From Glandiceps talaboti (taxonomy: Eukaryota > Hemichordata > Enteropneusta > Spengelidae), in contig NC_135569.1 of NCBI RefSeq assembly GCF_964340395.1, positions 16,260,519 to 16,324,518 of the forward strand: a DNA stretch of 64,000 nucleotides, given 5' to 3'. Within the stretch, counting starts at the first letter, position 1; each line of letters opens with the position of its first letter. A program made the translations under genes and the position numbers. This document shows positions 18,861 through 31,679 of the stretch, piece after piece. The notes under the pieces were generated by a model that searched no databases, had not been told where the DNA came from, and saw only the letters and a program-made list of their open reading frames with translations.

Positions 18861-20202
18861 AAACAAACAAATAAGCAACTAACGAAATATCGGCACAGAA
18901 TGCTGAAAAACACCTGAATCTGATGAATAAATTTCAAATAAGTGATAGAGTCAAAAGTCTGATTTTCCTGGAGGCCTTCAAACTATACTGTCATTCACAA
19001 AGATAATCTCAGGAAGGTACATCCAATCAACCATGAACATGATTGGAAGTTAAACGATATCATTGACCTAATGATGTACATCTAAAGAACGCCTAACTAT
19101 AAATACACTGTAATCTAGATTATTACATGTAATTTGGCAATTTTACAAATACTTTCTTCTCATCTACATCATCTTAAACTATCATGTTTTATTTTCAATT
19201 ATTTGCTCACGTGAAGCATCTTGTGCACGTGGACATTGTCTTGTCTATTTTTTTCCATCGGTAATGCTCCAAAGATGAAATAACAACAGTGTACATTTAT
19301 GCGCCGAAAAAAAAATATTTCATATTTTAACATTGTACCTGTCTATTTATGTGTTTATAGCTTCTTTTACTTATGATTGCTATTGTCTTTTTTTGGTTGA
19401 AAATTGTATTATTGTATTTGTTCCGTTCATTTTATTATTACTAAACTTACTTAGTTTTCATTGTTGCTATGACAATTGTGCAGTTTAGTGTGAACCGTTA
19501 TATTCAATATTTGACATGTACTATACGGCCATCAACGGAATTTTAATGTTTGACAACCTTTAATTCGTAACTTTACAATTTCCAATCGTAACTGACACGT
19601 ACAGGAGCTTCGAATTCTAGGCTACGTTTTCGATAATCCGACTGACCATATTTTAAGCCAACGATCCTCAATATTTATTTTAAAGGTAAAAAAGCATAAT
19701 TTACTTCTAGTTCCGTGTAAATGTTTGGCCAAAATATCTAATAATCCTGTTCCAGAGAAACCAGGGCTAGTCAGACTTTAAGATGAATACATACAATACA
19801 GTCTCTATATCGTATTTATCTACTTCATTTTATAATTGTCTAGTATAACATTAGTTACCAAGTATAATACACGATTGCTACACACGTGATTGTACATGAG
19901 TATTATCCAAGCCTTGGTGATACATAACAAAGCTTAGCTGCAATGGTCTTATCAGTATTCCTGGGTCTTGGTATGTATGAATGATAGAAGGTCCAACCCC
20001 AACATAGATTTATTTAACATCGGTTTATAGAACCCTTGATATACCTAGCTATGATTCATCTTTCCTCAAATAAATATTGTATTTTAATGATTTTAATACC
20101 GTCATTACCGTTTGGGTAAAAAAAGGATTACAACATGATTCGTTGTGTAATTATTTTTCAACGCTTTGTTGATATACCAGCTCCGACTGTCCTTTGTCAT
20201 AT
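18861..20202. other. No gene seen
   Basis: Unique-looking AT-rich sequence with no coding frame, RNA gene or repeat that I can recognise. Confidence 0.5.
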
Positions 20203-20475
20203 GAGTATGTATGTATGTATGTATGTATGTATGTATGTATGTATGTGTGTGTGTATGTATGTATGTATGTATGTATGTATGTATGTATGTGTGTGTGTAT
20301 GTATGTATGTATGTATGTATGTATGTATGTGTGTGTGTGTATGTATGTATGTATGTATGTATGTATGTATGTATGTATGTACGTACGTACGTACGTACAT
20401 ATGTGTGTGTATGTATGTATGTATGTGTGTATGTATGTATGTATGTATGTATGTATGTATGTATGTGTGTGTGTA
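20203..20475. repeat. (TATG)n microsatellite with (TG)n and (ACGT)n interruptions
   Basis: About 270 bases. It includes a self-complementary ACGT run at 20380-20398. Confidence 0.98.
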
Positions 20476-22025
20476 ATATATAAGTATCACGTGAGCCGTT
20501 ACACAATGTTTGACACTGTTGTGATCATCAGATGATGATGCCTCTTATTGTTCTGGACAAGTGATTTGACGCCTGGATGATAGTTCTCTCGGTAGCTGAC
20601 ATAGAAATGCTTGTGATTATTGATTGTAAAATGTCTGCTGGCTCCGATACAGCGACAATAAAACCCTATACATACTTCTATTCCGACGCTCCTAGTGGGT
20701 AAAATGTTTGGATGACAACTTGAACAGGTCGTCGTTTAGGTGACATTTTCACCATTGACGTCAATAACTATCCTAACCTACTTGACACCTCGTTCATCGG
20801 GTGTTTTGTACAACAGCGCAATTCCCTCATGGTGACTAATTGTTCGTGATCTATGTTAAGGTTTGTGTTAAAATCAAGACATGTTATTTGTCTAGTAAAC
20901 AATTAACGATGTGGGTTACGTATTCATATCTGATATATCAATGTATCAATGTTTCTATTAAAGATATACTTCTAGTAACATGGACTATTCTTGAAACTGT
21001 TGTATTGGATATAATGAATTAATCCTAATATTGTACAGTCTGTACAGTATTGAATCACCTATATCTAAATCCTAATATTGTACAACCTGTACAGTATTGA
21101 ATCACCAGTTACAGGTAGTGCGATTTTGATATCCATTATATGGGTGATGGTTTGTAAATCCTAGATGGGAATAGATAGTGTATAGGGTTATATGCCACAT
21201 ATGCAAGGCAGTGTTTCTGGTGGAGTACGAGATTCGGATACAAGTAATGAAATTAGGAAGGTTTGAAATGATACGTTGTTTGTAGAATAAAATAGATCTA
21301 ACAACTGTTTATCCACTACCCTAAGAAAACAAATTAGCAGTGTGACAATGTCATTCTGAATAGATAGGCTAACAAACTATAGGAATTGAAGTACCGTTGT
21401 GTTCTGATCTTTTCAATGAAAAATTTCGTGTACAATGGGAAATACTTGACAGGGAATAAAATGAACTATCTACAAGGAGATGCAGTTTTCTTAAATCAAG
21501 TCCAAAATATTATCCTTTCGTGACTTTTAAGGAGCATGCTGACGTAGTTCCGGTATTAGATAAATAAGACGGATGCTGTCTGTTTGAGATTCGTCAGCAA
21601 AATCTTTCTATTTACAAGCAAGTTAAGTGTGTTCTATTAGAAATCATACAAGGTTATAAACTAATTTGCACCACAGAACTCTTGTATACTTTGACTTCAT
21701 TGTTCAACAGAGTCCAACTAAAACCAACAAGGCCTTTGTGACATCAGCTGCTAATGCAGTCTTCATTATGTACCTGCTGTGATCGTTGTTTCATACGTTG
21801 CTGATTTTCGAACAGAGTCATAAAGTAATTTATGATGATAAATATTTGCTTTTGTTCCCCTTTCTTTTCTTTTTTAAGCTAAATTTATTTTAAAACAAAT
21901 CTTGGACAAAATATTATGGCTAAAATTTGCATATGTTGATACAAAAGGAACCACTTAATTGTTGTAAATGATATCCTCACTCACAATCTTTACAAGACTC
22001 ATATCAATTTATTGTTGTCTCCTAA
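20476..22025. other. No gene; a roughly 45-bp direct duplication at 21021-21105
   Basis: The block CCTAATATTGTACA...TGTACAGTATTGAATCACC occurs twice in direct succession, each copy with an internal TGTACA palindrome. A weaker relative lies near 34190-34220. Otherwise nothing is recognised. Confidence 0.6.
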
Positions 22026-22029
22026 AAAA

Positions 22030-22362
22030 TATACGTTTTTGCTTTGTTTTGTTTTGTGCTATGTTGTGTTGTGTTGTGTTCTTTTCTTTCTTTTATGTTT
22101 TGCTTTAGTTTGTTTCGTTTCGTTTCGTTTTGTTTTGTTTTGTTTTGTCCTGTGTCATGTCATGTCCTCTCCTGTCCCGTGTCATGTGCTGTCATGTGTC
22201 CTGTCCGCTGCCTTATCTTGTATCCTGTCCTCTGCCATTTCCTGTGTCCCGTCCTTTGTCATGTCCTCCGTCCTGTATCCTGTCCTGACCTGTCCAGTCT
22301 TATCCTGTCATGTGTCATGTCTTGTTTTCTTTTCTTTTCTTTTCTTTTCCTTTGTTGTTTTG
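22030..22362. repeat. Low-complexity T/G/C-rich tract (TTTTG, CCTGT pentamers)
   Basis: The + strand is almost free of A. It passes from TTTTG/TTTCG repeats to CCTGT-CATGT words and then to TTTTC repeats. The open frames across it are compositional. Confidence 0.85.
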
Positions 22363-22589
22363 GAACAGACGACTACAGCTATGATGCAAGTCTTGGACAG
22401 CATTTCATCCGAGTTTGAGATTTCATTTATGAAAACAATGTATTTAAGTGAAGAGATAAATAGTTGAATGTAGAATAAAAAAATTATTTTTTTATACTCA
22501 GGCTCAGACCACCCCCACCCCCACCCCATTTTTAACTAAACTGCCAAAAATTGAAATTGTTTCAGACAGCACAATCAATTTAAAATAAG

Positions 22590-22592
22590 TAT

Positions 22593-22625
<33 letters not shown>

Positions 22626-22747
22626 TGTAGTGCTATGAATACAAAGCCAGTATGTAGTAGTATGTATGTAGTGCTATGAATACAACGCCAGTATGTAGTA
22701 GTATGTAGTATATGAATACAAAGCCAGTATGTAGTAGTATGTAGTTT
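22590..22747. repeat. (AGT)n and a roughly 50-bp minisatellite
   Basis: GTA trinucleotides, then three imperfect copies of a unit containing GTGCTATGAATACAAAGCCA and ending GTATGTAGTAGTATGTAGT. Confidence 0.9.
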
Positions 22748-23492
22748 TGTTGACATTTTATTTTAGTTCAATTTAATATATCGAAAATTCGTCCATTTCT
22801 CAATTTGACGACATCACAAAGAAATATTTGTATTTGGTGTGCAGTCAAATCCATTAAAAGTTAACTCGTTTTTGTAGGATGAAAACTGAACCGGCTCGAC
22901 CCCCCCCCTCCACCCCCGACACACACGCACACTCCCAAAGTAAAAGAACGTAGTTTTTTGTCCTACATTGACCTCGCCCAAAGGCAATTGCCAATGATAG
23001 AACATCGTTCAGCTAAGTTTTATTTTAGTTTTTATTTTAGAATTTACTGCCTATAAAGCTAACTACAGATGTAGCAGTAAAACTGATTACTCACAAAATG
23101 AGTACATAGCAATGATAATACCATGATATTATTTGCCTTACATTGACTCAATATTAACAATTAAAGTTATGAATAGTATCACCATTCAACTTTTTGTTGT
23201 TTATGCAATACTAAATTATTGCAAAGTAATCTAGGTTAGTATTTACAGCCTACCTTTATTATTTAAACAGAACAAAAAATACCCTTTTAATATTCGTCAT
23301 GTTATACAAATATATAGCTGCAATAGCGAATCTTCGTCAATCGTATGACAAGTATGGTGCATTATGCTTGTAGTCGGACTGTTTGCTACGGTTAGACAAG
23401 TTACCTGTTTCTCACTATAATGACATTATAATGACTAGCGTGAAAGTATTATACACAGCTGTGATTTTCAACATAAACTCAATTGATAAGAT

Positions 23493-23580
<88 letters not shown>
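23493..23580. repeat. (AT)n microsatellite
   Basis: About 86 uninterrupted bases of AT. Confidence 0.98.
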
Positions 23581-23584
<4 letters not shown>

Positions 23585-25385
23585 AATTACGCACTTTGGA
23601 AAGTTGTGTCTATTCCTTTCACACTGGTCATGTGAATTTCATTGTCATACATACGTTGCCTCTTCCTTCACATGCAGAAAACATAATTTATGAACCACAT
23701 TCACAAACACGTGCAACCTAATCCCACATCCACAGACATAATTGTTACTTCCAGGGCAGTGAAGACCAAATTTTCTGTTACAAGCCTTGTGATTACTAAA
23801 CTACCAATTTAATGGTATTACACTAATCTGACGTCGTGCATTTCGAACTTTCCAGTTCAAATTAAGAGAGAAACAGGTTCATGTTCTCAAACCACGGATT
23901 ATATTGAAAATGGAATGTTAAGGACTGTTTGAAATTCCGTAGGTAAAGATACTCTTCCTAGCAGTGTTTCAATCGCTATTTAAAATAATGTCCTTCACAT
24001 TATTATCATAAGTAAAACCTGACTAAGTCGTATTCATATGAATCCGTGACAAATTGCGTCCAGTCCTTCTACAACTCAAACACTGCATAAGCCACCTCGC
24101 TACACTTTGTCACTTTGTCAATTTGTTACGGATTTATATGATACCATTTAATAACAGTACAAAATTTATGATACAGAATAAGTACAGTATGGAAAAAACA
24201 TTACGACATTAAAATTATTAATTATCAATGCATATTTATAATTGTTGCTATGATAACTTCAGCAAAAAAACAATTTGTTAGCGACGATAATAGAATGTTC
24301 GTTGAAAAGACACTTTGTCATCACCAAACTTTACATTAACTTGGAGTAAAGACTGGTGTTAAGTAGTATGCATGATCTCAGCTTTATTATTACACATAAG
24401 TTTAAGACTATCATAACTTCAAATACTTATTTATACTAACTTTTATATATAATTGTTTCAATATCATGTATAATCATGCCACAATGATGTAGTTACCACT
24501 ACTGTAACAGTCACAAGTATGTTCCGATGTCCACTGAATGAAAAAAAAACATTAGCTTAAGGGAATAATATAACTGTACAAACATAAATGATAAAAGGTC
24601 AGGGAAAATATTAGTCTAGTTCCTATACGACGCGTTGTGATTACTACGATCATCTCCACTCATGTATAGGGAAAGTCGTTATTCTAGCACAGAAATCTGT
24701 GGTAGCCCTGCTGGGCGAAGGGTAAACGACGCATGTCAGTAGTAATCCAACACAAATTGGTTAGATCCTTTAGACAATTGCTCATTAAGCGAACTCCACC
24801 TCTCCAGTCTGAAACTAAACTCACTCGCGGATGCGATAACGTCATCATTTACATGAACAAGTTGGGGTTGAATTGACTACAATGAGATGTTATTCCCCAT
24901 GGCAATTTATTTCATTGTTCAACCAAGCAAAATACGGGTGACCTAGGGTACCGAATTTGGAAATCAGTTTCTTAGACTAACAGTAAATCAGAAAGCCATG
25001 CTGAAAAGAGCAACCAGCAAATTTAAATACCATTGCCTCACAGGCTCTGTCAACATTTACGTATTCACAAACGATATGGCATTTGCCAATCTCATTTATT
25101 TCTTCGATTTGTCACGTATGAATATATAATGTCAATCAGAGTTAGATACATGCCATCCTTAATGTTTTGAAACCATAACATTCTTCATGAGAAGGTCTTT
25201 GACGAGTGACTTCGTCGTCATCAAATAATTTTCCAAAGAGTCTTATTTTTCGCTGCGTCAGCCACTAGAGCTCTGGCTTACAATAATAAGTCCAAGTTTT
25301 GAAAGAGATAACCAAAACCTGAAGATTATGATGTAAAATTAATCACATTTGCGAAAACAATCAAAAATCAAAATAGACTTGGAAG

Positions 25386-25387
<2 letters not shown>

Positions 25388-25463
<76 letters not shown>
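25388..25463. repeat. (TA)n microsatellite, left of PLE remnant
   Basis: About 75 bases of TA bordering a 72-base non-repeat segment. Confidence 0.97.
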
Positions 25464-25465
<2 letters not shown>

Positions 25466-25509
25466 CTGTCTGACAGATCTCTCGAAAGGTGAAACTCTGA
25501 GTAACGACT
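25466..25509 (+). ncRNA. Degenerate hammerhead-like motif
   Basis: CTGACAGA replaces the CTGATGA core box. GAAAC and the short stem III (ACTC/GAGT) are retained. The altered core makes cleavage unlikely. The call rests on similarity to the better copies in this window. Confidence 0.3.
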
Positions 25510-25529
25510 TATTATATCCTTATTCTTTT

Positions 25530-25535
<6 letters not shown>

Positions 25536-25619
<84 letters not shown>
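25536..25619. repeat. (AT)n microsatellite, right of PLE remnant
   Basis: About 82 bases of AT. Confidence 0.97.
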
Positions 25620-25620
<1 letters not shown>

Positions 25621-26091
25621 CTCGGTGAGTATCAATCTGCTAATGCCCACGTTGTGTACCGCGTGATCCGAATATAACGTGTTGCCAGTTCTGCTACCTG
25701 TTACTTATAACCAATACTTCAATGCATTCTTCAAAAGCATTTATCGAGGACAATTATCACTTATTTGTTCCTAAATGTCACATTGAAGTTTGTATAACAT
25801 TTCTTGTTCTACTTTAAATCCCGAAAGGTCACGACTTACATTTAAAAAGCAGGAAATATTGATAAGCATTGCTATGCTTTCACAGTGCATTAAAAAGAGG
25901 CTCCTAATGAAAACATTACACGTGGACTTGATGATTACATTGGCTGCAATTGTTTATATTTAACTGATAATCGACATTTGAACTTGACTACTTCTACATA
26001 CCTACTGTGCACTGCATGTATGTAATTGGTTGAGTTTTGGGACATTTTTGAATTAGAAGTTGTCTGAGGGTGTGTATTAAGTGTAAAGTCA

Positions 26092-26223
26092 CATGAGTGA
26101 AACACCAAGCCTACATCATTTTAGCTGTAATGACCCATGAGTGAAACACCAAGTCTACATCATTTTAACTGCAATGTCCCATGAGTGAAACACCAAGCTT
26201 ACATCATTTTAGCTGTACTCCAC
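26092..26223. repeat. Three tandem copies of a 44-bp unit
   Basis: CATGAGTGAAACACCAAG starts at 26092, 26136 and 26180, an exact 44-base period with a few substitutions. Confidence 0.93.
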
Positions 26224-26838
26224 CTGGTTATACACTTCCGCGTGACTGATATAATGTTCTGAGTATTGCTTGAACAGTATTTTCCCATGTAGTTTCACAC
26301 CGCCACCCTAAGTGGTCCACTTTCTAGGAACTTATTCTATCCCAGTGATGATATTGAAGTATTAATAATGTCCATAATTCATAAAGTCCAATCTACGTTT
26401 TTTTCATAATTCATATGTTTATTCACTCTATCCCCAGGAGTTGTATTCGTGAAATCATTCACTCTATTTCCCATGAGTGTTATTTGTAACATTATAATGA
26501 CACAATCAAATACAATTTTGAAAGAATCTGCTTTATTGGTAAGGAAGTTGTCGATTAACACTGAACGAAAACAGAAGAGATTATAAACATTGCATAGATA
26601 ACATCCTTCACAATACGAAACTCTTGTAATAGCACTTTGGGTGTTACGAAAGCGAGCTGTCAACAGAATTGGTCTGATGTGTGACGGTCTGCTGTATAGC
26701 AAAGCAGTGTTCAAAGTACACGTTTCTGTTAAATATTGCATAAATTGGATCAATATATCAATATTATATAATATATACAAGAATAGCACGACTTGTTTTT
26801 GCATTATAAATCAATGGAATGAATTCGGGTATTTTTTT

Positions 26839-26887
26839 TATGTACGTATGTATGTATGTATGTATGTATGTATGTATGCATGTATGT
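26839..26887. repeat. (TATG)n microsatellite, insertion site of DNA element
   Basis: TATG repeats that end exactly at the CAG terminus of the element at 26888. The array resumes after the element (28968-29040), so the element sits in a TATG array. Confidence 0.95.
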
Positions 26888-28959
26888 CAGGGCCGTAGCC
26901 TGACCAAATTGCCAAGGGGGGCAGAACTTTGTCTTGGTGCAATCATGCATTTAAAATTTAGAAATGTGCTAATTTACATAAATTTGCATACATATATATT
27001 TTAGCATACGCAATTAAATATCATATGTAAGGTCAGAAAAAATTTAAAAAATGCTTGTCAACGGGTAACCTAAGCCATCACATTGGGTTAGTAGGTCGAT
27101 TTCATCTTTTCACAATGCTTGACAAGGATAAAACAAACCAAAACAAAGCAAAATATTTCAGGTCGAGTTTAGATAGAACTTATTCAGTCATCTTGATACT
27201 ATCTCATGCAATTTGTCTGCATATAGCTACAGTTAGGAAATGTACACAATTTACGGTTAAACAGATGGTGTAGTTCCTCGCACCATCTCTTCCCAAAAAA
27301 ATGTTAAGCCCCGCCAATTGAAACTCAAGCATTATTTTAGCCACCTCTTCTCAGGCTTCTGTCACCTATACACTACAGTGGAGATAAAATCATATGGTAC
27401 AATGATGCATTGGAAGGAGACAACTCCAAAGGTGAAAAAAATGAAAATAAGACAGTGTAGGAGGCCATTTAGAGGCATGAAATATCGAACCATAGACATA
27501 ATAAAATACCAGAATTGAAACAATTATGCTATGTATTACATATTATCTGGAAGTGTATTTTGTTGTGACAAAGCTGAAAGATATTATGCAGATGTACACA
27601 TGGTAAATGACTTCTCCTGAAGTTTAATTTCGTTCCAAAAAATCCCGAATTAAAAGAGCAAAACATTTCAAGACTTTCAGACTTTTGATGGCCCAATGGT
27701 GTAAACTTTTGTTCAATTCCTTTTTAGTGCACATTGGATATTTAATCTCAATTCATGCTTGTATGCAACATCAGAGCCAAGTAAACCACTGTATAAGATA
27801 TTATATAATTTGGAATAGAATCAAATGTATATTGTTACATGTACTATTCTGAAAATATAAAGACATGTCCTTAATTTTGAAAAAAAAAATGCGAAGCCCG
27901 CATGAGGATATATTGCCCATCACCAGAAAAACATATATGGGTAGGTTGAACAGCTAATTTTTTTTTCTGGCCTAATGTCGTATCTTTCAAAGTAGTTGCC
28001 GAAAAGATGTCACATTCAAAGTAAAAAAATGGATGGTGCTTTCTCAAATAAGTAACACAACAAAATAATCATTTTCTTTACCCAACTCCCAAAACTGTTA
28101 TGGCCTCGTTTATGTCGGAACCCAAGGTGAACTCAGTGAATTATCCTTGTCATTATCATTATAAGGGAAATTGAAGTTTGGATTTTGATGTCGAAGGTAC
28201 AGCTCTGTTTACAAATTCAGGCCATTCTTTCCGGAATTCCATAGCAAGTCGCTTCAAAATGAATTGCGGAACAACGCTAGTGTCAACTGGTGCAATGAGA
28301 TAATTATATCAAACAACATTTTAACCAAAGACAACGTCGAACACAATTATTGAAAGAAATATCTTCAAATAGTGGATCATAAACTGCGTACCTAATTTAA
28401 TAGTTTTTCAGGGCCACCAAATATTCCAAAAAGAGATCTGCCGTTTTATCAGCATGAAATGTTTTAATATAAAGAACAAGATGTAAATGAGATCGAGCGC
28501 ATCTACGGAGTCACGAGTCACTGCATGCAGCATAGCAGGCAACCTCACGTTGAACGACTTTTTCCGTCTTTTTTTGACTTGTTATCTTCAAATGAAGGAG
28601 ACTTTCAAGACTACTGTTACTCGCAGAAAATGCACAGTGCATGTGCGCACTTCTTTTGTACTTTCTCGCGCAAAAAAAAATAATTTGCTGCAAAATGTTA
28701 CAATTTTAACTGGACACACTTTAATTCAAAGTTAAGCCAGCGTACAATAGCGATATAAGATACATATTAGCCATGAGTCAGTGTACAGTCACTTTAGTGA
28801 ACTATCCATTGAAATCGCGCATGCTAGGAATCGTCACGTAAATAACGATTTTAATAGCATCGCTATGTATTCAAAAAGTAGCTTTTTTTTATTCTTTTTA
28901 CCAAAATCTCAGGGGGGCAGCTGCCCCCCTTGCCCCCCCCCCCGCAGGCTACGGTACTG
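26888..28959 (+). mobile_element. 2,072-bp CAG...CTG-ended DNA element, copy 1
   Basis: Begins CAGGGCCGTAGCCTG and ends CAGGCTACGGTACTG, which are imperfect terminal inverted repeats. Just inside each end is a GGGGGGCAG or CTGCCCCCC block. It is flanked by the 5-bp direct repeat TATGT (26883-26887 and 28960-28964). A second copy in the opposite orientation at 59034-61097 has the same ends and its own 5-bp repeat. The ends resemble hAT-type transposons, whose usual duplication is 8 bp, so the superfamily is uncertain. No transposase frame is visible; it appears non-autonomous or decayed. Confidence 0.85.
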
Positions 28960-28967
28960 TATGTACT

Positions 28968-29040
28968 ATGTATGTTTGTTTGTATGTATGTATGTATGTA
29001 TGTATGTATGTATGTATGTATGTATGTATGTATGTATGTA
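28968..29040. repeat. (TATG)n microsatellite
   Basis: Continuation of the array interrupted by the CAG/CTG element. Confidence 0.96.
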
Positions 29041-31675
29041 GTTATTCAGATTTTAGTGTATACGTGTAAATTAATTCATCAATGTCATTAACACTACATC
29101 GGCACAGTTAAAGTAAATATATATATAATCCTTGTCGGCATAACGTTCATACTTGTTCATTAACAAATTGGTTATTTTTCGCTGCTATTTTCTATGGAAA
29201 AAAAGTATGTTTTCGCTGCAGAACCAGGTGCTTCTTTGACTTGCGCGGGGTTCGGTTCACGCGTACAACACGTGACGTGATGCTACTAGTCATAATAAAG
29301 TTATGTGGGTAGACACGGTTCGAGTACCCCTAATGTCGTATGTAATTCAATAATGAGCAAAAACTACTTTGCATGCTGTTCGATATCAATTTGAAAGGTT
29401 GACCAATTTGCCGATGGAAATCATGTGGACTCCCCAAGCTACACAGTACAATAGTTGCACAATTGAATACTGAAGAGTCATTTTACAATTACGTTAATCA
29501 ATTGAACATTTACTTGTCAACCTGAATGGTATTTATATAGATGTCAGTTTTTTGGACAAGAGGAATATGTAGATAGGCTGGTTGAAAATTGGTTTACAAG
29601 GAAATACATTCTGCAAAACTCACGACTTAGTGAAATAATACACTAATGTGATTATCTCTGGAGTACTTTTAAAATCGACAATTGCCTGGCGTGACCAATT
29701 TGCTCTTGTACACATGGCATTTCATTGTACATAAGAACCTGGTTCCCCTTGATTAAAATACCACTCATTTCCCACCAGCTAAATACATCATGCGATTACA
29801 TGCTTTCATATGCTAACATGCACTTTACTCGGAGTGGAGAAGTGGTCGAACTTCAAGAAGAATAAACATAGATTGAGTTTAGTTTTGAATCAGTAGAGAC
29901 GTTGCGGGTCCCCTGCGGTTAGTTCAATATCGTCATCTCGATAGTAATGTCAATTGTGACGGAAATAACTATAAGGACCTCCCACTGTACGATATGTACA
30001 ATGTATCTATAGTTCACATCCCTTAATAGTTTACATCACTGCAGCAATACCTCGGGTAGATTCTTGTTGTATAATGTGGACCATCCTCTAGTTCATCTTC
30101 AAAAATATTAATGTCTGTTAATCTGGTCATTCAGGATTCAGAGAACAGAGTATAGTTGTACAGGTAAGGATGGAAATTATTTTGATATTCTACTAATGTG
30201 TTGAATCTATGAGTACCATTGTACTGTTTACTGTGTTATTTCGTAGTTGACGAATGTATTGTAATATTGCCAGTTACGTTAACTACGCTTGACTATTTAA
30301 AGTGGCCTGATGGATATCAATGAGGCTCGGCTGTTTATTTTGGATTTTAATTTAAAGAAAATTATTATATCTTCCTATTTGAGAAATCAAAGTCTGTATT
30401 TGAAACTCAATTCATTGTAAAAGCTATCTAAAAATATGAGTAAATAGGTTCTTGTTGTACGTACAATAACAAAAATTGTACACGGTCATGTTATTAATGT
30501 TTTACAATTTATAGAGTTACAAACAAGGACTTGACATATTTTGTTTCACATTGATTTTTCAAGAAGGAAGCCATGATAAAATTGTTTTTTTATTAAATTA
30601 AAAATCCAAAATAAATACCAGATCCGCATCCATATTGCCAGTTTAAATCAATACTACTGTCGTGACAGTTGGGCAGGTGTCTCGATGGTTTGAACATTTC
30701 AGATAATTGCCATCTATGAATGTAAACAATGACAAACAACTGCATCTATAAGCATTGGATACAACTAGTCGATCCGATAACACCAAATGTTTTTGCCAAG
30801 AAAATTTGTCATTTTGAGGGCGTAGTCTTTGATGCAATAGGCCATTCCAGACTGCAAAAAAGAAAATTGTGGATACGATCACCTCAAGAGATTTGTCACG
30901 TGGTATTCTGTATACGTGTAAATCTGGGTTGTTTTCGTATTGCTTAGACAGTAATTAAGGAAAGCAGCTGTGCTCTATGATTAACCGAGTAACCTATACC
31001 ATGTATACCTCAAGGGTACAGACAAGAAGTAGAGCGCCACCATGGAAATTTTTGGAAACGCCTATACAGTTCTGACGTATAGTTGTTTTCCTACTAAGAC
31101 GGTTCTTTGCTTGCATAAATCTGTTTAATTTTGTTACTGATTGTATGTTGGAATAGTGGCTGTTTATTCCTCAACACGTGCTGAAATTCTTTCTCCACTG
31201 TGCGCGGCAACTACATTCCACAATATTTATTTCTTCTTTCAGCTAAGGAAAATACGAGTGACCTAACGGGCCTTTGTCAATGCGTCGATTAGTGACAACC
31301 CTTAGGTCACGAGTATTTTGGTTTCATTTTAGATTTCGTTTCCTAAATCAACAACAATAAATCACAGTAAGAAGCAAAGATACTTCGGAATAGAGCCCTC
31401 TGTTTATGTAACATAATTTGAAAATAATACACGACAACCATATTCAATGACCGTACATTATTCGGTTTGTCAAATTTAGTTTATACTTGCTACAATTCAT
31501 ACAAACGATAAAATGAATGTTTACATGCCATACCATAGATGAACATTCTATTTCTAATTCCATGTATAGTGAACATTGCATGTAATTATTATATATGAGC
31601 AAGAAAATACTTGTATCGGTGTGACTGCAATGTATTGCAGTACAATATCGACAGCATTGTTGTATGTATGTAGGT
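29041..31675. other. No gene; one foldback element
   Basis: No coding frame recognised. The foldback element at 31243-31322 is listed separately. Confidence 0.5.
31243..31322. repeat. Foldback element copy 1 (AAAATACGAGTGACC ends)
   Basis: AAAATACGAGTGACCTAA and its reverse complement TTAGGTCACGAGTATTTT face each other across about 40 bases. Similar paired ends occur at 37816-37900 and 43436-43485, and one arm near 24930, so this is a dispersed short family. Confidence 0.75.
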
Positions 31676-31679
31676 AGGT

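Larger units (their letters stand above)
25464..25680 (+). mobile_element. Penelope-like element terminal remnant in (AT)n
   Basis: A 72-base segment (25464-25535) lies between two (AT)n arrays and contains GAAACTCTGAGTAAC, close to the GAAACTCCGAGTTAC of the hammerhead-like motifs at 52.0, 53.5 and 56.1 kb. After the second AT array, 25620-25642 reads CTCGGTGAGTATCAATCTGC, the same as the end sequence of the element at 56.2 kb (there on the other strand). I infer a decayed terminal fragment of that family. Confidence 0.5.
22748..26838. other. No gene; simple repeats listed separately
   Basis: No coding exon recognised. Holds (AT)n arrays, a probable Penelope-like remnant (25.46-25.68 kb) and a 3 x 44-bp tandem repeat at 26092-26223. 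Confidence 0.5.

Noticed and set aside
22012-22467. 151-codon Cys/Phe-rich plus-strand frame
   Set aside because: Translation of an A-poor TTTTG/CCTGT low-complexity tract; two other frames are equally open.
26379-26804. 141-codon minus-strand open frame
   Set aside because: No recognisable domain, biased AT-rich composition, no splice or relative in the window.
26888-28959. Transposase inside the CAG/CTG element
   Set aside because: Short frames (for example 27318-27518, 28487-28735) show no RNase H-like or zinc-finger motifs and are not preserved in the second copy.
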